From the NCBI GenBank assembly GCA_029204225.1, contig CM055110.1:38992015-39052014 (forward strand): a stretch of 60,000 nucleotides of DNA, written 5' to 3'. The notes beneath the pieces are model-generated. The model was not told the origin of the DNA, made no database searches, and saw only the letters and a program-made list of their open reading frames with translations. The stretch's first letter is position 1. The number at the start of each line of letters is the position of its first letter. This DNA is from Diphasiastrum complanatum (Eukaryota > Streptophyta > Lycopodiopsida > Lycopodiales > Lycopodiaceae). A program made the translations under genes and the position numbers. This document shows positions 33,314-43,889 of this stretch, in pieces.

Positions 33314-33670
33314 CTTGCATGCGAAACCACTGCAAGTTGTATAAGGAGAACTGGATTTACCTTCCATTTCATGCTAACGAGATTAGATTTGTGATTCATA
33401 GACCCATAGGTCATGCTTTAGTTTATCTTTAGTTTAACCTCAACTTTGTAGTCCAAAGGTCCCTCCCTCACTTAAGGTTATTTCAGAACTACATATGGAT
33501 GCTTATGAGAGTTTGAAAATGGCCTGCTTCGAGTCTGTCTCTTGGGTGATTCGCCCATGTGTAGAATCATTTATCAGAGACACTAGAAACTTATATTGTT
33601 GGACCATATGAAGAAGCTCAACCCTTACCTAGAGACAGATTTGTGTATATAATAGTCATAGATGCACCAA

Positions 33671-33748
33671 TTATGTTTCGGAACGTAAAGTTTTGATTAT
33701 GTTTCGGAACGCAGAGTTTCGATCATGTTCTGAAACGCAAAGTTCCGG
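33671..33748. repeat. 26-bp tandem repeat, three copies
   Basis: TTATGTTTCGGAACG(T/C)A at 33671 and 33697 and TCATGTTCTGAAACGCA at 33723. The GTTYCGGAACG core is itself palindromic and recurs in other parts of the window. Confidence 0.8.
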
Positions 33749-34815
33749 ACGTTCTTGAATGTTAAGGTGTTCCGGAACATAATCTTTTTTTTGTAGGTTT
33801 TCTTTGTAAAATTTTTAAGGTGTCTTAGAAAAAAAGAAAGCCTAGAAATTTCAAAAAACAATGAAAGATATCAGGTATTGGGAATGGTAAACAATATATA
33901 CATGTAGTTGCATCAAAACCAAGTTTGCTTTGCTACATTTTTCAATCATGCAAAGCATTGAATAACATGTTACATTCAACAACCCTGCTATATCTACACT
34001 CTATGGTTATGGGACTAGTATCCTTGCACCTGGAAGATGTCTTGATAGATCTGTAAGTCTTGTTGGGAACTCTTCTACCGAATTGTACCTTGTTGCACAT
34101 CATGCAAGGTACCATGTTCTTTAACACACATGAAACGAGCAATTACTTGTGCTTAATCCAAATTTCAAACTTCAAAGTGACAAAACTTGATCCTCCTGAG
34201 GTTTGATTTCCTCGCATGGTAGCACTTCTTCCTCAACATTGTACGTTTTTAACATGCAAGCATTGGCTTTGATATTAGTATCATCGAGAAGGCATGGCAA
34301 GAAGTCACTAAATTGAAGTTTTTTTTCTTTTTGACATTCCGGAATGCAAGGCCTCAGAATGTCATTCTGGTGCAATTGAGAATAGAGTTAATAATTATAT
34401 GAGGATGCTCTTACATACAATAGTTATAGCCAAAGAAGCAGGTCAACATGAAAACAACTACTTGAGTCTAAATTGGTAGAGGAAAACACCCGAAGGTATG
34501 TTTTAAGACCTTGATGGAAGGAGAGCTCTTAGGGCTTTTAGACATCAATGCCAACCTATCTACTAGAAAATAGTTGCTACATCCGAAGAGCAAATTGTCA
34601 TGTTGTGAGAAACGACTCTGTGAGTGTACCTGGTGTGAAAATTGTAAAAGCTATGTATCTTGAGCTTTGGGGGTTCTATGTGAAATCCACCCCTTGTACA
34701 CTTGTAAATAATCATTAGGCCAAAACTTGAATTAGCTCGTGATTGTTTAGGTTGCTCACGCTTTGATGGTAGAGGGCTAGTGACAATGCACCTCATAATC
34801 TCATCTGTCAATTTG
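33749..34815. other. No recognised feature
   Basis: If the plus-strand gene model is right this is within its long first intron. No element or coding region supported. Confidence 0.4.
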
Positions 34816-34925
34816 GACCAATCATAGTAAGAGATGCACCAAAATGGTCCCATCAATGTAAGAGGTGGCATGTAAGTGGTCCAATCATTGTAAGAGGTGG
34901 TAGGAGGGTGGTCCAATCATTAATC
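34816..34925. repeat. Short tandem repeat built on GTCCAATCATxGTAAGAGGTGG
   Basis: Three diverged units of roughly 40 bp containing (G/C)(G/C)TCC(A/C)ATCA.TGTAAGAG and a trailing GGT. Low complexity, no coding. Confidence 0.6.
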
Positions 34926-35894
34926 TATGTTCCCACCTATGTTGGATCTCAAACTACTATGAGTGTGAGAGTGTTTTAGTCCACACTTAATATTTTGAAG
35001 AGAGAGCTTCCAACACTTGGAATATTTTTCACATTCTCTCTCTACCCGAGAGCAAGCCATTTCCATACTTGGTTTTTCTCATCAAAAGTTGCCTCTTATT
35101 GTGAATGATGTATGGTGAATGATAGATGCATGTTTTGTGTGCTCTTGCCTTAAAATTGCCCATCTAGAATGTGTGCATCAATTAAGTGATAGATCTATGT
35201 GCAATGACACACACCCTAGAAGATCAATCACTTTGTTTATGAAGTCCTCACACGTGAAAAGTACACACTTGGGAGGCTTAATGGAATGGTTGAAGCTTGC
35301 TAACTGCATCTAGCCAACTAACTTTATCAATGATGAAATCTATCTCAAAAGCATTTTATCTTGAAAGCGTTTCTAGAAAGAGGAGGGAGTTGTTTCAGAG
35401 TGAAAAGAGAGCATCTAAGTGGGAGGTAAAGGAATTTAGAATTGAAAATCAGTGTACAAAATGTAATTGAGTCTAAAAGAACTGTTTTGTTAATGGTAGT
35501 CTTTGCTCTTTGCTATTAGTACCATTTATATGCCTTTTAGTTAGATTTTGAGAAGCTAAAGTAATGAAATGTGATTTTTCCTTTTTTTTTTCTATGAGGA
35601 AGTAGGAACTTTAATTGATTGGCTCCACTTTCTAGTGCTAGCCTTCATCATGACTGGATCTACCCTTCACTTTTGGAGAAGTGTTAAAAATTCACTATGT
35701 TGGTCTTGGGACAGATTTATGTAAGCTAATGTGGATGTATATTTGTGCATGTGACCTAACCTACTCTTGGCCATCGACGAAGCGAGTAAGGATGTTGTAG
35801 CATTTGGTTCGTGCTATGCATGATGGAGTTGATGGTCCAAAACTTTGTAGATTCACCCCATAAGGTTGAAAAATGCTTTGCCAAAGTAATGTGG
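34926..35894. other. No recognised feature
   Basis: AT-rich, presumably intronic sequence without supported genes or elements. Confidence 0.4.
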
Positions 35895-35909
35895 TGAGCT
35901 ATTATAATG

Positions 35910-35994
35910 CTTCTTGTTTTCCAAGGGGAGGCTCGAACTTGAGACCAAAGAAACTTTGGATGTCAAGCTAACCAATTGAGCCAACCCCGTTGGA
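35910..35994 (-). mobile_element. tRNA-derived short SINE with 15-bp target duplication
   Basis: The minus strand reads GGGGTTGGCTCAATTGGTTA (A box) and later GTCTCAAGTTCGAGCCTCCC (B box and acceptor stem), a complete tRNA-sized unit with GGGG/CCCC ends and a short A-rich tail. It is bracketed by TGAGCTAT(T/C)ATAATG at 35895-35909 and 35995-36009, one mismatch. Only about 85 bp long, so it is a tRNA retropseudogene or minimal SINE. Confidence 0.8.
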
Positions 35995-36009
35995 TGAGCT
36001 ATCATAATG

Positions 36010-36850
36010 AGAGGGTGAGGCTATAAATGGTTGTAGAGATGAAAAGAGTGAGATGTTGGTTTCTTCTTTGTTAACATATGAATGGATATGTCGTGGATTT
36101 GTTGCCATCTTGGGAGCAGAACCATGAACACATTGTTGTCACAATGTGCTCTTCGCTTACACTTGGGGAGCCGACATGAGGAGGGGCAACTTCTTCTTAG
36201 AGAAGGATTGAGGGGACTTTGTTATGTTGGGTACTATCTTTGAGAACATTATATATCTTCTTGCTCTATATACAGACATGCAACTCACATATGAGATCTT
36301 CGTCCAAGCTGGTGTTAATGCATTTTTGCTAATATTTTTTATCTTGAGTGGTGCATTTTGCACACTAGCTTTGCTGGCCAATTGGGTTTTCAGCAAATTG
36401 AAGTGTTGAAATTTTTTATGTGAGGAAATAGTAGCTTTATTTGATTGCTAGCCTTCATCAGGATCAAGTCTATCTTTCACTTTTCAATTTCTGTCTGTAG
36501 GGAGATTGACTTGTTTTTGGCCATTTTGAGCGCTGAAACAGTCCTAGAAAGCTGTTTTTTTAAGGGATAAAGCCCTGTTAGAACATTCTGAAATCTTAGG
36601 AGCTCATACTTGACATTAGGGGAACCTAGTATAGCCAGATTTCATCTGATTTGGATGGGCAAGTGAAAAGTCATAGCTAAAAACAAATCAAGGGAAATTC
36701 TAGGGCAGCTCGTTGCCGTAGGAAACCAGTTTTCTGAGTTTGAAATACTTGTCAAAGCTTTTTGAAATTCTAGGAGCTCATTCCTAGCATTAGGGTGACC
36801 TAGTTCAGCTAGCCTTCCAGATCCTCTCCCATGAATTGAATCCAAACGTT
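36010..36850. other. No recognised feature
   Basis: No supported coding region. A GAAATxCTAGGAGCTCAT phrase occurs twice (about 36590 and 36766), indicating a weak internal duplication. Confidence 0.35.
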
Positions 36851-37900
36851 CCACACTTTGTATCAATTTTTGTTGCCAAGTGTACCTGCTATGTGTGATC
36901 TTTCTTCACCATTGGACTTTCAAGTCTTTGCACAACAAAGGAATTTATAAAGTTGTGAGTGGAACTGGAATCAAATAGTACAGTATTTCCTCCCCTAAAA
37001 TCTTACCTCTCTCTCAAAACAATCATTAGGCTTAAAGGGATTCGTACCAAAGAGACATCCACACGAACCATCAATACAATTGATTTCCAATTTAGAGAAT
37101 TTACCTCCTGGTAGATCTGCTACCGTGGTGTTAGAAACCATTTCTTTTTATTCCAGACAATCCTTGTAAAGATGACCTGATTTCTTGTAGTTGAAGCAAA
37201 CTCTATTTTAAAGATCCTTGATCTGTGCTTTGCCTTATTCGAAGAATTTTTATCTTTCTCCTTTGTTCTTAGCTTTCTCGGGAAAAGTGTGCAGCTTTTA
37301 TCTAAATCATCAAAGTACTTTCGCCTTTGTAGGGCTGTTTGCTCGGAATTTCCTTGATTCTGCAATTGATTTGTCATGAGCTTTTGCTACACGGATGGCA
37401 TCTTCAAGTGTTTGTAACACATTGTACGTGCACTCATTGCGATAGTCAGCTGACAAACTGTGGATAAATTGACTGCGCCAACTTCAGATGAAACAAGGGG
37501 TGCTTTGCTCAGTAAGTCGCTAAATTCCTGAACGTTATGTATCAAATCTCCTGTTGCCCATTGTACAACCCATCGGCCTGTCATACAGGACTGAATCATC
37601 CACCAACATAAAAGTTTTCAAGACTGCTGCCTTAAAATCTCCCAAGTTGCCGGTTTTGGCGACACATTTTTCCACCACAAAACTGCTTTGCCTCAGATGT
37701 AAAGTATTACAGTTCCAATCCTTTTTGCCTCTAGGATTTCATGGTTGATTTGTTTGTTCAGGTGCTTGATTCGTTCGTCTCTAGCTTTATTACCGTTGTG
37801 CATTTCTATCAAGACTTTACTGATTTGCTAAGGGAGTAGTTAATCTGTTTGGAGATAGATATGTACATCCATCTGGGATGACGAGAGGATATCAAGTCTG
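36850..37900 (-). pseudogene. Gypsy gag-protease relic
   Basis: In minus order: gag-like LQTLEDAIRVAKAHDKSI (about 37420-37370), a damaged zinc knuckle (CFNYKKSGHLYKDC near 37200-37160, second Cys replaced by Tyr), then the protease segment TVLFDSSSTHNFINSFVVQR (about 36975-36915), which is the retropepsin VLFDSGATHSFI motif with Gly replaced. Frames shift several times. Typical of Ty3/gypsy order gag, knuckle, protease. Confidence 0.7.
37827..37890. repeat. 64-bp exact repeat, partner of 11601-11664
   Basis: Identical over 64 bp to the copy in POLAR-like intron 1. Here it lies at the outer edge of the gypsy gag relic. Confidence 0.85.
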
Positions 37901-38010
37901 TAGTAGGTACAACTGGTGCACTCGACAGTTCCCTAACTTGAAGAGTTTGTGGTGAATTATTCAAATCCATGGCAAAGTCTTACTTGCTATAAAAAACCCA
38001 AAGAATTTAG

Positions 38011-38056
38011 GCCCCCCCCTGGCAGGGGGATCGGGGGGCAGCGCCCCCCGAAGCAA
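38011..38056. repeat. GC-rich hairpin / G-run cluster
   Basis: CGGGGGGC (38032-38039) and GCCCCCCG (38043-38050) form a perfect 8-bp stem with a 3-nt AGC loop, preceded by GCCCCCCCCTGGCAGGGGGA. Strikingly GC-rich within an AT-rich region; also able to form G-quadruplex. Confidence 0.8.
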
Positions 38057-38926
38057 AAAGCGGGGTACAATTACTCTACAGTTCTCTATCTCTGTCCCAC
38101 TGGAATCATCTGTGATCGTAAAGAACAGGCTAGAGGTTAGTTTTGAATTTTTATCCTTGACAAAACCAAACATAGATTAATGCACCTAAACTTGACCGAA
38201 TTGTATCAGAAATGCTCGGAAAACTACACAATAATAATGCTCTTAATTAGAGCTTTCATCTAATACCCATATTGCCCACAAAAAAATAAAAAAAATAAAA
38301 AAATACGTTTCTGAGCGTTTCTACCAGAAACCCGAAACGTGTTTCTGGACCGCATTTCTGCATGCGTTTCGAAATGCATATTGAGAATTGTAGTGCAACT
38401 ATGCTTTTAACCAACTCCATTATCACTCTGGGCTTACTTGAGGAAATGGTACCCAAAAAAATAAAACATAAAACCATACAAAAACCCCCTGTTTTGCTTT
38501 CTCTTTGGCCCTTACTTAGCCTATGGCCCTCAGGCCCAAGCTTCGCCCACTGAATGCGCTTCTGCCCACTCCCTTTTATGGCTAGGGCTTCCGGCCCCTC
38601 GGCCGCGTCACACAGCAAATGTGCGCTGCTGTCACCAGCAGGAAAGTTGCTAGCCCGAACAGAAACCAGACACAGCCCATACCTGCTGGCACCAGGAGTT
38701 GAGAGCAAAACCATGAGAGCATACTAGGGGATGAAGAAGAGATAGCACAAGGAGAAGGATCACAGGAGGGTGCTTTTAGGTTAAATTTTTGTGTGTTATG
38801 TAGGGCCTCATTTCCATACAAAATTGCCCTCAGAGAGGCTATTCAAAGTCAAAACCCAAAGTTTAGAGGCTTAGATCACTGTCCACGTTGAATCCCACTT
38901 TGCTTTACATCCACAGTTTTTTGCAG

Positions 38927-39040
38927 GGTTTTCTATTGTTTCATCAAGTTCTTCTATGACACTCTTTGGAAAATAAAATTTTCATCCTTGAAATTGGAGA
39001 TAGAAAGGTTCGGCCTACAGAAGCATCTACCGGATCCCAG
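38927..39040 (+). CDS. Candidate internal exon of the 32-40.5 kb plus-strand gene
   Basis: Preceded by CACAGTTTTTTGCAG and followed by CAG|GTTGAG. The frame matching exon 1 (CC+G) is open throughout, 37 codons: VFYCFIKFFYDTLWKIKF followed by LKLEIERFGLQKHLPDP. This looks like a membrane-proximal hydrophobic stretch followed by an amphipathic helix. It leaves in phase 2, whereas the strong acceptor before 39944 needs phase 1. So another exon (length 3n+2) is missing, or the last exon is entered at AATCAAG|GCAG (39956), which would fit. Confidence 0.4.
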
Positions 39041-39150
39041 GTTGAGATGATTCAAATAGCAGTTTAAGGTTGTTGCGACGGGCTTTTTTTTTGGGCGGGG
39101 GGGGGGGGGGACCATTTAAGCCAAAAGTATTCACAAATGGAAATTTTTTT

Positions 39151-39250
39151 GTTTGGGACACTGCCCATGTGTGGCTAGAATTTGAACTTGGGTGGTCAAT
39201 CCCACGGCAAGAACCCTCTACCACCACACCACACCACACAGGGGTGGATT
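39151..39250 (-). mobile_element. tRNA-derived SINE with ~17-bp target duplication
   Basis: The minus strand reads GTGGTGTGGTGGTAGAGGGT (A-box region) and CACCCAAGTTCAAATTCTAG (B box), tRNA spacing. It is bracketed by ACAAATGGAAATTTTTTT (39133-39150) and ACAAATGGAGATTTTTTG (39251-39268). About 100 bp. A G13 run lies just to the left (about 39099-39111). Confidence 0.7.
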
Positions 39251-39943
39251 ACAAATGGAGATTTTTTGCATGATGGGTACAATAATGGGTAAGATTGGTA
39301 GGACACCAAGAGTTGGGTCCTAATTTTGACACTGAAGGAAAAGAGCGATCACAGGAGAAGTTTTCACAAAGAAATGACTTTTGTGACCTTCTGCACTGAG
39401 AGGCATATGCCTCCTAGGTGTTAATGTTGAGTTTTATCTAATGACATTGACTCTTTATGAGTTATTGAAGTTGTTGTCTTTTTGGGCCACATGCTCAGAG
39501 GGAATACACCTAAGACAGTGGCATCCATCTTTTGCAAAGTTTCCTTTCAGCTTCGTGATCTGTATTGTAGGTCCCATGAGAGGTCAATCTTGCATAAGTT
39601 TATGACTATTGTATTTTATAGAACAACGAATTTGAAGTCGTAGTAGCAGCACGTGTGCTGTATTTGCTCAGAAACTTTAAAAATATCAATGTTTCGTCTC
39701 TAGTGTTTTTGGCTGTAGAAAATGACTGCTCTTATAAAATTTGCATATGGGTAGTGCCGTTGCAGAGTTTGTGCTTTTGTTCTTGAAGTTTACCGAGGTC
39801 GATTGATTACTTGTCTATTCAGTACTTTAAGTATCACATTCCTCCAAATTCCTTTTCTATCCGTTTATGATACAACTGGCGGGTTCAGTTTTATAGTCAT
39901 TTATCTGAACAAGTGCATCTGTCTATGATTATTTTCTTGACAG

Positions 39944-40542
39944 CGGAGAAATCAAGGCAGTTGATAGGTGATGAAAGTTCATCAAAATCTGGAAAGTTCT
40001 CATGGATCAATTGCTTTGACTTAGGAAGTGGATCATTAGCATGTGTTGCAAAAGAAGGTGTTAAGCTTTATACCTACAACATACGAACAGGGATAGTTGA
40101 AAAAGCTAGGCAGAGAGCAGTTGAAGTCGCTCTTCAAGAAGCTATTGATGATGGGCTTTCTGTAAGAGAGGCAGCTAAACAGGCTGAACTAATAGGGAAA
40201 AAAGCAGGTAAGTTGGCTTCAAGAAAAGCACGCCGAATAATAGGTCCCATTTTGGCAGCAAGTTGGGATTTCTTTGAAGCCCTGTATTATGGAGGCACTG
40301 TGACGGAAGCATCTCTAAGAGGTTCAGGAACTCTAGTTGGGACATGGGTTGGGGGCTTTGAGGGTGAAAAAAAGCTTGGTCGTCTTGGCTACCTTATTGG
40401 AAGTCATGTTGGAAGTTGGCTTGGAGGAAGAGTAGGTCTTATGATCTATGACATAGCCAGAGCAGCACAGTTGCTAACATCATCTGTAACAGAGCTTGTC
40501 ACTGAAGAAGGTGAACCATATGACCATTCCGAGACATTGTGA
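39944..40542 (+). CDS. 3' terminal exon of a conserved plant protein, glycine-rich membrane-type domain, function unknown
   Basis: Acceptor ATTTTCTTGACAG at 39943, then an open frame to TGA at 40540-40542 (198 codons, entered with one carried base). Parts: a Ser-rich linker, KEGVKLYTYNIRT, an amphipathic helix with alternating Ala/Lys (KARQRAVEVALQEAIDDGLS, then REAAKQAELIGKKAGKLASR), KARRIIGPILAASWDFFEAL, then a Gly-zipper-like block (GSGTLVGTWVGGFEGEKKLG and RLGYLIGSHVGSWLGGRVGL). The Gly spacing suggests close helix packing in a membrane. The clean frame, codon structure and splice site argue for a live gene. I do not recognise the family by name. A start within this exon is unlikely because the polypyrimidine tract precedes it. 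Confidence 0.7.
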
Positions 40543-43500
40543 ACTTGCTCTATCAACTTTCTTGTCACATTGATAGCCTGGACATCAATAAGGCTCATGG
40601 CATTTCTTTTGTCCTAAGTTTCAAGAACTGGATCTTGGCAAATTGTGTGAAACTATGTCACTTAAGTCAGGTAGGTCATCAAAAGAATCACAAGTTACAA
40701 AATTTGGGTCTCTAGATGACTTCTGAAACCTCTAGGAATTGGCATTTCTATGCAAACAATGTGACATATCTGAGAGTGGCTCTTCAGAGCAACATTGAAC
40801 AGAGCTCTTGCTTCTTTTGTTTTCTGTGGGGAAGTAGTGGTAGCAAAAGTTAGATTGAAAAAAATTATGTGTCTAGAGGCTAAGCACTATTTTGAAAAAT
40901 TTGAAACTGGAGGATGTAAATATTATTCCTATCCTCAAACAATCAGATAATCTTAGTATGGGAGATTGGTATTTTTGAGCTCATGAATAAGCCATTTGGG
41001 TTCTGTCAGCGACTTTCATGTTAAAGGTGAAGAGGTGGTGGAATATGTAGTTCAGATTACTTGGGTATGGTTGCCATCCTTACTGTGCCTCAGCAAAGAG
41101 TTCATGGTTCAAATTGTTTGGCATACTTAGTTTTGCTATTGATTTGCTTCCCTGTGGTGTTTTCAAGTAGTTTGCTGCCTCAAGTTCAGCTGGTTTTTTG
41201 TAATATTGTTTCTTAGTGAAGGTTTCTAACTCTTATTTAGCAATCTAGGAATTTTCTTGCTGCAATGAAGTAGGCTTGAACCATGCCCACTATGCCATTG
41301 GCATCTTGAAGTACTTGTACAATGTTTCTTCCGAAAGCTATGCAACCAACAGATTCCCAAATAGAATTTTTTTTCCATCACTTCACCCCTTCTTTTAAAG
41401 AAATTATAAATTTTAATAAAAGTTAACTGGAAAGATGATATATGAAAATATCCGAATCCAAGAAAATCAGTAATAAGTGCTTTCACTAAAGGATTCACTT
41501 CATTACAAACAGGACTTCTCCTTCAAATATTTTCAATCTGAGTGATAGAAATTACTATTTCATCGAAATCCATTTATGCAACAGAGATAGTCCTTTGATT
41601 TTGTAAATAATGAGATACCACATTGGAATCTAGATTAAACTTCAAAATTTCTCAAAATACTTCACATTTGATCGAATGGTTTTCTTTTTTTCCATATCGC
41701 GACTAGTTACTAAAACACACCATTGATCATCAGATCTTTACAATCTTAGAATTTCCTTTCTAAAATTATTGATGTCTCATACCATCAGCTCTTCTTTTCA
41801 AAAAATCCTTAATCGCCTTATCTGATATTCTAGAGATCCACTAATCATCTAGTTGTACTATAATCACTATAGGATATTATTTCTTGTTTCTAAAACATTG
41901 GAGAATCCATTTATTCAAATGATTGGCATGCCTATCAGATGGATACTACAAATCCACATTTGATCCTGCGATATAAACAGAAAAATTAACATGGTTAAAT
42001 ATTACATCCTGATCCTTTCTGGTTAATGATAAGCTTCAAATCCCTTCAGATGTATTAAATCTAGGGACAAGCTTCTGTCAACTAACAGATCCAATGTAAT
42101 CCACATATCAGATTCCACTTCTAACCTCACAATTGACATCCAAAACTGTGGATAACTCAATGGTTACAAAGATAATATTTATTAATTCAATCGAATGAAT
42201 TTAATCCAAGAAATTAATATCCAGTATTAAGCAATTATTTACAGGAATTACCAAAATCCTAATTGCGAAATACATTTCCCGATCACACTTACTAACTCTG
42301 ATGTCCACTTTTCTTCTCTCCTTAGAATTTTCAGTTCTCTGAAAATTTATTTCAACTAAGGTACCAAGAAGACGTAACGACATCAGTAAATGTTTAAAAA
42401 TTAATTACTGTAGGAAAAAATTTAAAACAGTTTTATTTCTGTCCTACATTTGGGTTGAATATCTGATATATCAAAAATCATGTACTAGTATGTGAAACAA
42501 TATTAGTCTGATTTTTTGAATATAATTTACCATAGGATTTTACTAGAAATGAAATCAGTTATGTAATTCCTATTATTACAAATTTTCAAATAAAATTGGA
42601 GTGTTTTTTGTTTTTATTGATTGGTTTGGCATTACTCCATTAATATTGACAAAACCTTTTCAAACACAGAATATGAAATTACATGAATGGAAACCTCACC
42701 CATAGGATTTTAGTAATTCTTAAACCGTATCCTATCAGATTTACTATCTAGATAAAGAATACTATTGCCACTCATTCAATTTGGCCATTTCATATTCTTT
42801 GACGATTTTAATCAAATTTAACGAGTATCTTGCACAAACGTTCACTTGACTGATTTCTAGCGATCAACATCGATTAGAAAACTATCAGACAAGTAACTGA
42901 TTTCAAAATTTTAATCAAATTGAAATTCAACAAAAAAAGAAAAAATTCAAATTTTTAACTTTCAATCTAGGAGTTTCCAACACCAAAAGTTAAAAAAAAA
43001 TGACAACACAATAAAAACTGTCGGCAATTCATTGAGGTTCCTTCTGTCACTTTTAACTTATCTATCACCGAGAAATAATTTACTGACTAATAAACTCAGT
43101 TTAATCGATTCACTAATCTAAACCGATTCCACAGATAAGGAAAAAAATGACCGAAATTTTGATTTTTTCGGAAAACTCAATTTTGCTCTATTTTACATAC
43201 TTCGAAAATTGTAACAAAAATACTATTAGTACAAAAGGCAATCAAAATCGAAAAAATCGAAACACTGTCCGATTTCTACTGTTACTAACCCAATGTCAAA
43301 CTGGCATGCAAAGCACACTACATCAGTCAAACGTCATTACGGAATTTTTTACGTGAACTTAAGTTTTACGGAATTTGTCAGCCATTAACACTGATTTGTG
43401 ACCCAACTGTCAGAGCACATGCGTATGACCACTCAGATCGATTGTAAATCCCCCATGCATGTCATAATCACTTTGAGAATCAACATGCAACTAATCCATG

Positions 43501-43880
43501 AAAGCACAATACTACAAATTAGGGAAATGATTGGCATGCAATCAGAACAATTCCAAATTTTGTCAATTTTACTCACAAAACTACAAAATTTCAAATGATC
43601 ATAACTTTGACTACAATACACCAAATTGGGTGCTGTAAAGCTCAGTACATAGGGAGACCAAGTGAACAAAATGCTTGCCACATCAGCCTGCCACCTAGGC
43701 TTCACATGTGCGAGATCAGAGTGTTAGAAAATCTGTAGTAGGGCACATTTTCACAAGAGAGGAAGGCAATATCAAAAGATACGCCATTAGATACAGGATG
43801 CACAGGGAGGAAGCAGCACAAGCAAAGGAAAAATCAGCAACACCTCTACCATAAGAAGTACAACACCACTAGTCGACTCC
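40543..43880. other. 3' flank of the plus-strand gene, then AT-rich DNA without recognised features
   Basis: The first few hundred bases are probably 3' UTR. About 41500-43400 is very AT-rich and may be decayed LTR-element DNA, but no LTR pair, primer site or coding motif was identified. Confidence 0.4.
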
Positions 43881-43889
43881 CCATTGCGA

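Noticed and set aside
35910-35994. Functional tRNA gene
   Set aside because: The anticodon arm is not well formed and target duplications show it is a retroposed copy.
37190-37205. TTCTTGTAGTTG as the right CACTA terminus
   Set aside because: Lacks the required CTTGTAGTG end and has no subterminal GCAATTTTTGC repeats beside it.
39500-39645. Open frame after a possible acceptor near 39502 (GNTPKTVASIFCKVSFQL)
   Set aside because: Considered as the missing exon, but its donors leave phase 2 rather than the phase 1 needed by the 39944 acceptor, and it could be chance.
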